64,000 nucleotides of DNA from Leuconostoc citreum (lineage in GTDB: Bacteria; Bacillota; Bacilli; Lactobacillales; Lactobacillaceae), in the NCBI RefSeq assembly GCF_004354555.1, contig NZ_PUFH01000002.1, positions 62,001 through 126,000 of the forward strand. Direction: 5' to 3'. A program made the translations under genes and the position numbers. A model generated the notes under the pieces. That model did no database searches. It saw only the letters and a program-made list of their open reading frames with translations, and was not told the origin of the DNA. The stretch's first letter is position 1; each line of letters opens with the position of its first letter. Shown here piece by piece: positions 16,352-23,555 of the stretch.

Positions 16352-17344
16352 TTAAAATAAGATACGAATTAAAATCACTGCTAAAATCACTTGGACTAGA
16401 CCAGTGACCAAACCATAAGTCAAGAATTTACCACCGGCTTTTTTGATAGTATTAATTTTCAAGTTCAATCCAATACCAGCTAGGTTCACAATACCAAAGA
16501 AACCAGAAATGCTTTTCGCACCAGTTGTCAAAACATGGGGGAGCATCATAAAGCTGTTAGCCAGTAAAAGAACGACAAAGGCAATGATAAACCAGGGGAT
16601 TTTAATCCCTTTCGGTGCAACAACAGTGGTATCAGTTTGTTGCTTTTGTGCCATTTTTGAGAAAACGATGACGACAATTGTGAGCAAAATAACGCGTAGC
16701 ATCTTAAATAGCGTGGCATAGGTCACAACAGTTGGATTGATCAATGCGGCTGTACCAACAACTTGACCAACAGACTGCACGACACCACCAACTAATGCAC
16801 CAAGCAGAATGTTGTGCTGGCCAACAAGATAGGGACCAACTGCCGGTAGTAGCAACAAGAGCACAACACCGGTAATGCTGACAGTGGCAACTGTTGTACG
16901 ACGTTGATCGTCGGTTGCGCCAATCGCTGGGGCTACCGAAGCAATAGCACTGGAGCCACAGACGGCATTACCAGCGCCCATAAGCATGGCAGCTTTAGGT
17001 GAGACTTTGAATAATCGACCACCTAGCCACAAAACGATTAAAATTGTCAATGACATTTGTAGCAGAATAAATAAAATACCATGTAGCTTGAGCTGCTCAA
17101 TAGTACGCAGTGTCACAGTGAGGCCCATGAGGGCGATACCGATTTCAATGGGGTATTTTTCGGCCCACTTCATACCTGGGGCGAAACCGGCTTGTTTTAA
17201 CAGTGTATTACCTAAGACAATGCCTAGTAACATTGCGATGCCTTCGGCGCCTAAAAAGGGCAACCATTGTGCTAAAAATTTTGAGATCACAGATAATATG
17301 AGTGTCATAATGATACCCGATATCATGTTAGATTTAATTCTCAT
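16352..17344 (-). CDS. yeiH: YeiH-family (UPF0324) inner-membrane protein, putative sulfate/anion exporter
   Basis: 330 residues with about ten spans. The N-terminal LPFLGAEGIAMLLGIVLGN, the central GAGNAVCGSSAIASVAP and the C-terminal IVNLAGIGLNLKI are characteristic of the YeiH/UPF0324 family, annotated as putative sulfate exporters mostly on weak evidence. The start is ATG 17344, seven bases after GGAGGG; a longer frame to 17380 has no support. The gene is divergent from a LysR-type regulator, the same arrangement as yeiH/yeiE in enterobacteria, so that regulator probably controls it. Function beyond anion transport is not certain. Confidence 0.85.
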   Translation of the reverse strand: MRIKSNMISGIIMTLILSVISKFLAQWLPFLGAEGIAMLLGIVLGNTLLKQAGFAPGMKWAEKYPIEIGIALMGLTVTLRTIEQLKLHGILFILLQMSLTILIVLWLGGRLFKVSPKAAMLMGAGNAVCGSSAIASVAPAIGATDDQRRTTVATVSITGVVLLLLLPAVGPYLVGQHNILLGALVGGVVQSVGQVVGTAALINPTVVTYATLFKMLRVILLTIVVIVFSKMAQKQQTDTTVVAPKGIKIPWFIIAFVVLLLANSFMMLPHVLTTGAKSISGFFGIVNLAGIGLNLKINTIKKAGGKFLTYGLVTGLVQVILAVILIRILF

Positions 17345-17471
17345 GACTCTTCCCTCCGATGTGTGTGCCAAGCACAACAACTTTTAATATGATTAATGCT
17401 ACCGCGCTATTTGCTATTTGTAAAATAAATATTTATAATGTGTTTAATTAATAAATGTAATAGGTGAGAAC

Positions 17472-18296
17472 ATGTTTAAATTACTTCAAACTTTTGTGGC
17501 AGTTTATGAGACGCGTTCTTTTTCAAAAGCAGCAGCGCAACGTTTTATTTCTCAACCAACTGTTAGTGTGCATATTCAACAATTAGAAAAAGAATTAGGA
17601 GCCCAACTCTTTCATCGTAACGGTCGGACAGAATTTACACCAACGCAAAATGGTCGGTTACTCTACCAAAAGGCGCGACATTTACTTGATGAATGGCAAA
17701 CGGTGACAGATAGTGTTGGACGCGATGAAAGGCTGAATATTAGTATTGGTGTATCGCAAACGTCAGCGACAGTTCTTTTACCAAAATTGTTTGCACAGAT
17801 GCGTTCTGAGCAGCTTGATAGTGTTGATGTGACGATTGAAATGCATAATTCAGAAGAAATTCTGGCCGGTGTTTTAAATCATCGTTTTGATTTTGGTATG
17901 ATTGAAAAACCCATTACCCATGATTACATTTTGCGTGATGAGGTAGCTGTCGATCAATTGGTATTAGCTGGTAATCTAACAGATCAACGTTGGCTTGTGC
18001 GTGAAAAAGGCTCAGGTGTGTATCATTACACACAGCAATATTTTAAACAAAATAACATTGTGCCACAGCACGCCATGACAATTTCTAATAACGATGTTAT
18101 TGTGAGAATGTTAGCGCAAAATGTTGGCAAATCGATTGTGAGCATCCAGAGTCTGACACCAGATATTCCTTATCAAGTTTTACCGGAGACATTTAACCGC
18201 TCGTTTTATATGATTCGCTTATCACATGAAAATCGTGCGGAATATATGAAGTGGTATAATCAGGTTGTTGAAACAGCACGGCAGTTGCAGGATTAG
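17472..18296 (+). CDS. LysR-family transcriptional regulator (YeiE-like position)
   Basis: 274 residues. The N-terminal winged helix covers residues 1-60 (LLQTFVAVYETRSFSKAAAQ, then ISQPTVSVHIQQLEKELG), followed by the type-2 periplasmic-binding-like effector domain. It is slightly shorter than usual for LysR proteins (about 290-300). It lies divergent to yeiH with a 127-bp AT-rich intergenic region, the usual arrangement for a LysR regulator and its target. The effector is unknown; sulfur or anion status would fit the neighbour, which is inference. AGGTGAG precedes ATG 17472. Confidence 0.88.
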   Translation: MFKLLQTFVAVYETRSFSKAAAQRFISQPTVSVHIQQLEKELGAQLFHRNGRTEFTPTQNGRLLYQKARHLLDEWQTVTDSVGRDERLNISIGVSQTSATVLLPKLFAQMRSEQLDSVDVTIEMHNSEEILAGVLNHRFDFGMIEKPITHDYILRDEVAVDQLVLAGNLTDQRWLVREKGSGVYHYTQQYFKQNNIVPQHAMTISNNDVIVRMLAQNVGKSIVSIQSLTPDIPYQVLPETFNRSFYMIRLSHENRAEYMKWYNQVVETARQLQD

Positions 18297-18342
18297 TTGA
18301 TTATAGTTATGCTGTGTCAAATCAGCAATAATGGAGAATAAG

Positions 18343-18801
18343 ATGATTCGTGATATGGTTCGCGCCAAACCTTTGAGTTGGCTACTTTTTATTTTGGGCT
18401 CAGATATATTAACTGCTTATGTTTTAAACATAGTCCATCAGCAACATTTTAATGTGACACGAGATTATTTGACAATTCTTAAATTAGTGGGCATGGATCT
18501 TTTGAGCTTTATTTTTATTATGCTATTTTTAGATTGGTTACATATGAAATTTTTTGCTGGTCAACCCGAAAACTGGTTTGATAAAATCACGCGAATTGGT
18601 GGCAATATTCTAGCTGCTTATTTTGGGTGGTTTAGTATTTTGTACCTCATGATGCAAAGTGTCTACATTTTAAGAGGGCAATTTTCAGGATTTCAATGGC
18701 TGCAGTTATATATATTAATTGCACTTGCTGGCATAGTTGCTGTCAGTCATTTTTTATTACGCCGAAAAACCACATGGCGTTTCCAATTGAACCCTTTCTA
18801 A
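18343..18801 (+). CDS. Small four-span membrane protein, unknown function
   Basis: 152 residues with about four hydrophobic spans (near residues 12-30, 48-68, 85-110 and 118-138) and an Arg-rich C-terminus (LLRRKTTW). I do not recognise the family; the layout resembles small DUF3021-type membrane proteins. The start at 18343 is chosen because GGAGA lies six bases upstream; the longer frame from 18331 starts inside that ribosome site. It sits between a LysR gene and an XRE-type regulator gene, 46 bp after the former, and has no clear promoter of its own. Confidence 0.6.
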   Translation: MIRDMVRAKPLSWLLFILGSDILTAYVLNIVHQQHFNVTRDYLTILKLVGMDLLSFIFIMLFLDWLHMKFFAGQPENWFDKITRIGGNILAAYFGWFSILYLMMQSVYILRGQFSGFQWLQLYILIALAGIVAVSHFLLRRKTTWRFQLNPF

Positions 18802-18840
18802 GGCTGTTTTTTTAGTTGTGTAATACATGAATTTGTTAGT

Positions 18841-18892
18841 GATACGAATCGTATCGTTGAAATAGCAGGCATGATACGATTTGTAGCTACAA
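18841..18892 (+). promoter_or_regulatory. Paired operator-like palindromes before the membrane-anchored XRE gene
   Basis: 18841-18855 is a perfect palindrome with seven-base arms (GATACGA / TCGTATC, centre A). A second copy of GATACGA starts at 18873 with a degenerate right arm, and it runs into another perfect palindrome TTGTAGCTACAA (18881-18892). This is the kind of repeated dyad expected for an autoregulating helix-turn-helix protein. Confidence 0.5.
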
Positions 18893-18938
18893 AAAACAAA
18901 ATATATCTGCATAATAAATAGTCAAGGAGGTGCCCAAA

Positions 18939-19691
18939 TTGACAATTAATAATAGAATTAAAGAGCAACGATTGAAAAAAGGATGGACACAAGAATTTTT
19001 GGCGAACGCTTTGAATGTCTCGCGTTCGACAGTATCGAGCTGGGAAGTTGGACGCAACTATCCAGATTTGGAAACAATTGTATTAATTAGTGATTTATTT
19101 GGCGTATCTCTTGATATTTTATTAAGAGGAGATGTTGATATGATTAAATCAACAAGTAGAAAAACGAGGCATTTTAAAATCTATAAAGTAGTTGCTTTGT
19201 TATTAGGTTTCTTGATTGTGGCATATATTGGGTATAACTGGAAATTGCAACACGATGAAAATAATTATCGAGACAATTTATCTTTTTATGGCTGGACTGT
19301 TAACAATAAAGTTCAAGGTGATGGTAATGGTTTTGAATTAAAGCAAGGACGTATGCATTTTTTTACACATGTCATGCCTACTGGTGTGATTGGCATACCT
19401 TTGTCTGAACAAAAAAGAACGATTATTGTCAGACAAAATAATTTGGTTGTGCAGGTGATGGCTAAACAAAAATATGAAATCATTTTGTCAACGTCTAATG
19501 ATGAAAGTGTACCCGTGACAGGAAGTATTGCTGTCGACAATCATGTTAATTTACATGAAGATAAACGTATGTCGGCAACAAAAATAATTAAAATTAAAAG
19601 TTACTTAGCAAAGTATCAATCAGAATATCAAGATATGATTAATCAAGGTCATAAAAGGAGCTTACAATTGGCTTCGGGAAAGACGAGATAA
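18939..19691 (+). CDS. XRE-family regulator fused to a membrane anchor and extracellular domain
   Basis: 250 residues. An XRE helix-turn-helix occupies residues 3-58 (IKEQRLKKGWTQEFLANAL, then SRSTVSSWEVGRNYPDLETI), a single membrane span is near residues 84-102 (VALLLGFLIVAYIGYNW), and the rest is a beta-rich domain predicted outside the membrane. Such one-component membrane regulators can pass an outside signal straight to DNA. The start is TTG 18939, eight bases after AAGGAGG; GTG 18930 is inside that site. Repeated GATACGA palindromes lie just upstream. A strong hairpin follows the stop. The ligand of the outer domain is unknown; I do not recognise it. Confidence 0.8.
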   Translation: MTINNRIKEQRLKKGWTQEFLANALNVSRSTVSSWEVGRNYPDLETIVLISDLFGVSLDILLRGDVDMIKSTSRKTRHFKIYKVVALLLGFLIVAYIGYNWKLQHDENNYRDNLSFYGWTVNNKVQGDGNGFELKQGRMHFFTHVMPTGVIGIPLSEQKRTIIVRQNNLVVQVMAKQKYEIILSTSNDESVPVTGSIAVDNHVNLHEDKRMSATKIIKIKSYLAKYQSEYQDMINQGHKRSLQLASGKTR

Positions 19692-19699
19692 GCGCTAAA

Positions 19700-19745
19700 G
19701 TCTAAAAAGGTATTGTTTCTGAAAAGAGGCAATACCTTTTTAGAC
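19700..19745 (+). terminator. Long hairpin after the XRE-membrane gene
   Basis: A perfect 16-bp stem (19700-19715 with 19730-19745) beginning GTCTA and ending TAGAC, with a 14-base loop. The T-run is inside the right arm rather than after it, so it is a likely but atypical terminator. Confidence 0.7.
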
Positions 19746-19773
19746 TGAGAACAATTCTGATACTATATCAAGA

Positions 19774-19820
19774 GTCTAGCATATTTGTCATTCACTAATG
19801 ACAAATATACTAGACTTTTA
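19774..19820 (+). repeat. Second GTCTA...TAGAC hairpin
   Basis: A 19-bp stem (19774-19792 with 19797-19815) with one mismatch and a four-base loop, followed by TTTTAG. Its end bases GTCTA/TAGAC are the same as those of the hairpin at 19700-19745. It could be a second terminator or the operator/leader of the next gene. Confidence 0.6.
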
Positions 19821-19871
19821 GTCATATATAAGTTATGATTTTATCATATTAATAAGAGGGGACGTTTAATA

Positions 19872-20324
19872 ATGAACTATAGTAAAACTGATCGCTGGGG
19901 CAGGGATGAGCTTCAGGTTCTAAAAACGGGTTACATTGATACAAGAGGTTTGTACATTGCCATGGGGAGTGTAGTTATTTTAGCAGTGGTATCGTTGTTA
20001 GATATGCAGTGGGCTACGACTGATGCACAAATGGTATTTATTTTTTATATTTTGCTCATTCATCAAGCCGTTGAGCAAAATTTACAGTTAACAGATACCT
20101 ATTTTTTGAAATTAAAACGTGAGACGCAAGTTGCTTTGGCTATGTTTACTGAGATTATTGGCCTTGGCCTGGTGTTTTTGTTTCTTACCAGTGGGTACAC
20201 TGTTAAACAACAATTAGCCTTTAACGATATGTTGTTGTTGATGAACGCTGTATTTTTAGTGATTTACGGTGTGATTATTGGGTTTGTCATTTATAGAGAA
20301 GCGAAATTCGGTGATGACAAATAA
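19872..20324 (+). CDS. Four-span membrane protein paired with an XRE regulator
   Basis: 150 residues with about four spans (near 28-44, 55-72, 92-112 and 120-142) and a charged N-terminus. I do not recognise a named family. A strong AGAGGGG site precedes ATG 19872. The last codons overlap the start of a small XRE-type regulator gene by 11 bases, so the two are coupled. Two-gene units of a small XRE protein and a membrane partner of unknown function are common in Firmicutes; the membrane protein may hold or inactivate the regulator. A similar pair with the opposite gene order lies at 21993-22686. Confidence 0.7.
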   Translation: MNYSKTDRWGRDELQVLKTGYIDTRGLYIAMGSVVILAVVSLLDMQWATTDAQMVFIFYILLIHQAVEQNLQLTDTYFLKLKRETQVALAMFTEIIGLGLVFLFLTSGYTVKQQLAFNDMLLLMNAVFLVIYGVIIGFVIYREAKFGDDK

Positions 20325-20523
20325 TAAGAATTTAAAATTAAAGGCAGCCAGAACGCTTGCGGGGATGACACAAAATGATCTTGCTCAATCTGTGAATGTA
20401 TCTCGTCAAACAATCGTTGCAGTTGAATCAGGGAATTATAATCCGAGTATCAATCTCTGCGTTGATATTTGTAAAGTATTGGGATGCACTTTGGACGAAT
20501 TATTTTGGCAAACAGACATGTAG
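20314..20523 (+). CDS. Small XRE-family DNA-binding protein
   Basis: 69 residues, almost only a helix-turn-helix: LKAARTLAGMTQNDLAQSV, SRQTIVAVESGNYNPSINL, then CKVLGCTLDELFW. This is the YgzD/YozG type of stand-alone XRE regulator. The start is ATG 20314 inside the end of the membrane-protein gene; a longer frame from 20278 would lie fully within that gene. The target is probably its own operon. A terminator hairpin at 20547-20582 follows. Confidence 0.85.
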   Translation: MTNNKNLKLKAARTLAGMTQNDLAQSVNVSRQTIVAVESGNYNPSINLCVDICKVLGCTLDELFWQTDM

Positions 20524-20546
20524 TTAATATTTTGTGGTAAATAAAG

Positions 20547-20582
20547 CATATAAGATGAAATACAAGGTCTTGTATGTTTTTT
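20547..20582 (+). terminator. Terminator after the small XRE gene
   Basis: CATATAAG pairs with CTTGTATG (one G-T pair), with a loop of 13 bases and six Ts after the stem. Confidence 0.7.
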
Positions 20583-20612
20583 CTAATTCTAATGATACTA
20601 TTGGTAAGATTA

Positions 20613-20996
20613 TTACTTATCAGTGGTATTTTCTTGTGCTAATAATGATTGATAGTAACTTTTCTTACTAGATAAAAAATCAATATGTTGTTGTATTTTA
20701 GCTTTTTCCGAACGTAGTAATTGCTCTTGTTGCCTGAGAAGACTAATTCTGGCAGCAATTGTACTGTTTCCTTGCTTTCGTAATTGTGCATATGTAATGA
20801 TTTTTGAGAGTGGCATACCAGTTGCTTTTGCACGCTTGATGAAAGTCAGCCACCGTATGTCTTGATCAGTAAATATACGGTAATTCGCTTCATTGCGAAC
20901 AGGGTGTATTAGACCTATACTTTCATAGTAACGTAGTGTGGGCGCTGATAGTCGTGTCAATGTTGCGATTTCCGAAATACTGTATGTCTTTACCAT
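20613..20996 (-). CDS. MerR-family transcriptional regulator
   Basis: 127 residues. The N-terminal MerR winged helix reads YSISEIATLTRLSAPTLRYY, then ESIGLIHPVRNEANYRIFTD, followed by a long dimerisation coiled coil (roughly 78-118). There is no cysteine cluster, so it is not a metal sensor; it resembles the small redox or aldehyde-responsive MerR regulators. The start at 20996 follows AAAGGCGG, and a longer frame to 21065 has no site. It is divergent from a carboxymuconolactone-decarboxylase-like gene, a frequent pairing, and shares a short promoter region with a CTTGA-N10-TCAAG dyad. Confidence 0.88.
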   Translation of the reverse strand: MVKTYSISEIATLTRLSAPTLRYYESIGLIHPVRNEANYRIFTDQDIRWLTFIKRAKATGMPLSKIITYAQLRKQGNSTIAARISLLRQQEQLLRSEKAKIQQHIDFLSSKKSYYQSLLAQENTTDK

Positions 20997-21035
20997 GATA
21001 CTGCCGCCTTTAAAAATATGATTTGCTATAAAGTT

Positions 21036-21062
21036 TACTTGATAGTTTATAGTCAAGCTTAT
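21036..21062 (+). promoter_or_regulatory. MerR-type dyad in the divergent promoter region
   Basis: CTTGA-N10-TCAAG (21039-21058) overlaps a -35-like TTGATA with AT-rich -10 options about 17-19 bases downstream. A dyad inside a stretched spacer is the usual MerR-activated promoter design. The -10 choice is ambiguous. Confidence 0.45.
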
Positions 21063-21085
21063 CATATATAAAAGGAGATAGTATT

Positions 21086-21457
21086 TTGAATAAATACGAA
21101 AATGGTTTAAAAATTAGAGAAGCAGTTATTGGTAAAGAGGCAAGTCGAATGGTTTCTGATAGTTTGTCTGAAATTGCACCATTATTAGATAAAAAAACCT
21201 TATTAGTCTTTGATGAAGCAGTTGCGCGGGGCATATTGGATATGAAGCAAAGAGAAATGATTACAATTACCACTTTGTTAACACAAGGGGATACAGTGAG
21301 TCAGCTTCGAATTCATATTCAGGCGGCTTTAAATGTCGGTATGACACGAGATGAAATTGTTGAAACAATGATACACTGTTTATCGTATGTTGGGTTTCCA
21401 AAGGTGCTTAATGCGATAGCTATTGCTAAAGAAATATTTAATCAGTATGGTGATTAG
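21086..21457 (+). CDS. Carboxymuconolactone decarboxylase/AhpD-like protein
   Basis: 123 residues. The pattern GKEASRMVSDSLSEIAPLLD, then ARGILDMKQREMITITTLLT, and later HIQAALNVGMTRDEIVETMI matches the small CMD-family proteins that follow MerR regulators in lactic acid bacteria. The family's redox-active CxxC motif is missing, so it is not an AhpD-like peroxidase; gamma-carboxymuconolactone decarboxylation is also unlikely in this organism. The start is TTG 21086 after AAGGAGAT. It is divergent from its presumed MerR regulator. The physiological substrate is unknown. Confidence 0.85.
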   Translation: MNKYENGLKIREAVIGKEASRMVSDSLSEIAPLLDKKTLLVFDEAVARGILDMKQREMITITTLLTQGDTVSQLRIHIQAALNVGMTRDEIVETMIHCLSYVGFPKVLNAIAIAKEIFNQYGD

Positions 21458-21554
21458 ACATTGTGGGGTGTTGTTAACATGCTGCCACTTTTAACTTATT
21501 GGTATATTGTGCTGATACACGACTAGCACAGAAATCTCTAACAAAATTATGCCA

Positions 21555-21926
21555 TTAATAGGTGGGTTCTTCATGTGTTGTCTCGGCACGTCGCTTGATA
21601 ATCGCCATTTCTTTCTTGAGGGAAAAGTGTGCCACACCAAAGTAATTGGCAAAAAATTCGCGTGCTTCATTGTTAAACTTAAAACCAGAGCCAACAATTT
21701 TGGTTTTAAGTGATAACTGTCCTGTCGCTAATTTTTTGTGAGGTGGTCTTTTGCGAGTAGATTTAATGTGAGTGATTGGTTCACCAGATAGATATAAACG
21801 GATATATTGATTGAGTTCAGCCTTGGTGCCGTATGCAGGTAAACCATACTGTTTGCACAGCGATACTAATTCTGTTTTATAGAAGTAATGCGCATTAAAT
21901 TGCGCTAAAGTAAGTTGTTGATGCAT
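21555..21926 (-). CDS. SAP-domain protein with a DUF6434-like C-terminus
   Basis: 123 residues. Residues 8-50 form a SAP-like helix-extension-helix (LAQFNAHYFYKTELVSLCKQ, YGLPAYGTKAELNQYIRLYL), a fold that often binds DNA. A basic linker (STRKRPPHKK) follows, then a C-terminal domain with FKFNNEAREFFANYFGV that is typical of small SAP/DUF6434 proteins in lactobacilli. Function is unknown; DNA binding is an inference from the SAP fold. It stands alone, with a 66-bp gap to the upstream membrane-protein gene on the same strand. GGCGG precedes the start. Confidence 0.75.
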   Translation of the reverse strand: MHQQLTLAQFNAHYFYKTELVSLCKQYGLPAYGTKAELNQYIRLYLSGEPITHIKSTRKRPPHKKLATGQLSLKTKIVGSGFKFNNEAREFFANYFGVAHFSLKKEMAIIKRRAETTHEEPTY

Positions 21927-21992
21927 TTCAAACCGCCAATCGATGTTAAAAATAACGCGCTAACGCTGTTTTATTATCAGTAATTATTGTGG

Positions 21993-22469
21993 TTAAATAT
22001 TATGGTCGTAAAAGATCCAAGCGATTAGATAAATAAGTAACATCAGATTAAAGCATACCGCAATTAAAATAATTGGGATTAAGCGTAACATCATAATAGA
22101 ATTAGTAAGTAAATTGGAGAATAATAAAATGGCCAAAGATGCAGCCAAGATATTCGTCATAAAGCGGTAAGTAATTTTAGTAGCATGTTGTGAAATGAGT
22201 TGTTCACGTTCATCTTGGCAACTGAATTCTGCTGCTTTAGTATCATAACCATCATGTTGACCAAAAACTTTGCCGTAAACGTAGCGGAGAATAGAAAAAA
22301 TAATAGACATCAATATGAACAATAACCATAATCTGTTGAATTTGATCTCGACAAAATAGTTAGTGTTGGATGTATCAATTGTAGAATGTAATACTGTGGT
22401 TGCAGTGGCACAAGCTAATAGTGTTGCGAGAATCATATTAACAACTTGCTCAAAAATAATTTTTGTCAT
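21993..22469 (-). CDS. Membrane protein paired with a small XRE regulator
   Basis: 158 residues with four spans (roughly 8-24, 42-60, 105-122 and 126-150) and a charged central loop (EFSCQDEREQLISQHATKIT). I do not recognise a functional family, but the architecture and position next to a small XRE gene repeat the pair at 19872-20523. The start ATG 22469 has AAAGGTG nine bases upstream; GTG 22481 is a weaker alternative. The upstream XRE gene ends 16 bases before this start, so the two are one transcript. Confidence 0.7.
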   Translation of the reverse strand: MTKIIFEQVVNMILATLLACATATTVLHSTIDTSNTNYFVEIKFNRLWLLFILMSIIFSILRYVYGKVFGQHDGYDTKAAEFSCQDEREQLISQHATKITYRFMTNILAASLAILLFSNLLTNSIMMLRLIPIILIAVCFNLMLLIYLIAWIFYDHNI

Positions 22470-22485
22470 GACGAATAGCACCTTT

Positions 22486-22686
22486 TTATTCCTTTATACT
22501 GAAGATAACATTGATATCTAAGTTAAGTATTTTTGATATCTGCAAAGCCAATAACAACGATGGCGTGTAATGCCCACGTTCTAAAGAGTTAATCGTTTTT
22601 CGAGAAACATGGGCTAATTGCGCTAATTTTTCTTGTGTTAGGTTAGCTTGCTTACGATAATGCTGAACATGATTAACTATTTCCAA
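22486..22686 (-). CDS. Small XRE-family DNA-binding protein
   Basis: 66 residues that are essentially one helix-turn-helix: HVQHYRKQANLTQEKLAQLA, HVSRKTINSLERGHYTPSLL, then SKILNLDINVIFSI. The start is TTG 22686 after GAGG; no ATG is available. It is first in a two-gene unit with a membrane protein. The promoter region carries a perfect ACTTCTC / GAGAAGT inverted repeat (22713-22719, 22738-22744) that brackets the core promoter, a likely operator for this protein. Confidence 0.85.
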   Translation of the reverse strand: MEIVNHVQHYRKQANLTQEKLAQLAHVSRKTINSLERGHYTPSLLLALQISKILNLDINVIFSIKE

Positions 22687-22712
22687 AACAATGACCTCTA
22701 AATGTGTAATTA

Positions 22713-22749
22713 ACTTCTCTTTTATACTATCATAAATGAGAAGTCAACA
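22713..22749 (-). promoter_or_regulatory. Promoter with inverted repeat for the XRE/membrane pair
   Basis: On the minus strand TTGACT and TATAAA lie about 15 bases apart, flanked by the perfect repeat ACTTCTC-N18-GAGAAGT. Binding would cover both promoter hexamers. Confidence 0.5.
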
Positions 22750-22861
22750 ATACGTTTATAACGATTATAGTCATGAGTAGTATTATTTAAGCGCACAATA
22801 ATAAAAAAACGCGTAGAATTAAAGAATAAATCATAATCGTCATTTAACAGGAGGTGTCATA

Positions 22862-23518
22862 ATGAAACTATATACGGTGCGACATGGGCAGACAATTTTT
22901 AATCAATTAGACAAGGTTCAAGGATGGGCTGACACACCCTTGACGGCACAAGGCGAGCATGATGGTAAGGCTGCAGGAGAACGTTTACAAAACGTGCGTT
23001 TTGATGCGGCATTGTCGTCAGATACTTCTCGAGCTATGCATACGGCGGAATTTATTTTAGCTGAAAATCAATTCGATACGCCTGAATTAAAGGTTACAGC
23101 AGATTGGCGTGAATATTTCTTTGGTAGCTTTGAAGGCGGCGGCAATCATGAGATGTGGGGTGCGGTTGGTGACGCGTTAGGCTTACCAACTGACAATCCA
23201 AGCGAAATTGGTCAACATGTCGATATGACAACTATCATGGATACAATCTATCAGTTGGACCCACAACATTTAGGTGAAAATGCCGCAGCTTTTTGGCGGC
23301 GCATCGATCAATCACTAGCTACGCTGCAGCAACATTATCCTGCCAATGCTAATCTGTTGTTGGTCACACATGGTCAATTAATTGGCAATCTTGCGCAACA
23401 TTACGGCAAACTACAGACGGCCGCACGTCCTAAAAATGGTGCAGTAGCTGTGTTTGATTTAGATGAACATGGTCAATTACATGTCGCTAATTTTAATGAT
23501 GTCACGACAGTGTTTTAA
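22862..23518 (+). CDS. Histidine phosphatase (phosphoglycerate-mutase-like)
   Basis: 218 residues. It opens with MKLYTVRHGQTIFN, the RHG motif whose His forms the phospho-enzyme, has SSDTSRAMHTAE with the second Arg, and VTHGQLIGNL with the second catalytic His. This is the broad-specificity phosphatase branch rather than true cofactor-dependent phosphoglycerate mutase, which is longer and more conserved. Cytosolic; the substrate is not known (sugar phosphates or nucleotides). AGGAGG precedes ATG 22862. The recQ gene starts 37 bp downstream. Confidence 0.9.
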   Translation: MKLYTVRHGQTIFNQLDKVQGWADTPLTAQGEHDGKAAGERLQNVRFDAALSSDTSRAMHTAEFILAENQFDTPELKVTADWREYFFGSFEGGGNHEMWGAVGDALGLPTDNPSEIGQHVDMTTIMDTIYQLDPQHLGENAAAFWRRIDQSLATLQQHYPANANLLLVTHGQLIGNLAQHYGKLQTAARPKNGAVAVFDLDEHGQLHVANFNDVTTVF

Positions 23519-23555
23519 GTACGCATGAGATAAGCCAATGGCTTATAATGGAATT

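Noticed and set aside
21086-21457. AhpD-type peroxidase function for the CMD-family protein
   Set aside because: The redox CxxC motif is absent; the sequence has only one Cys.
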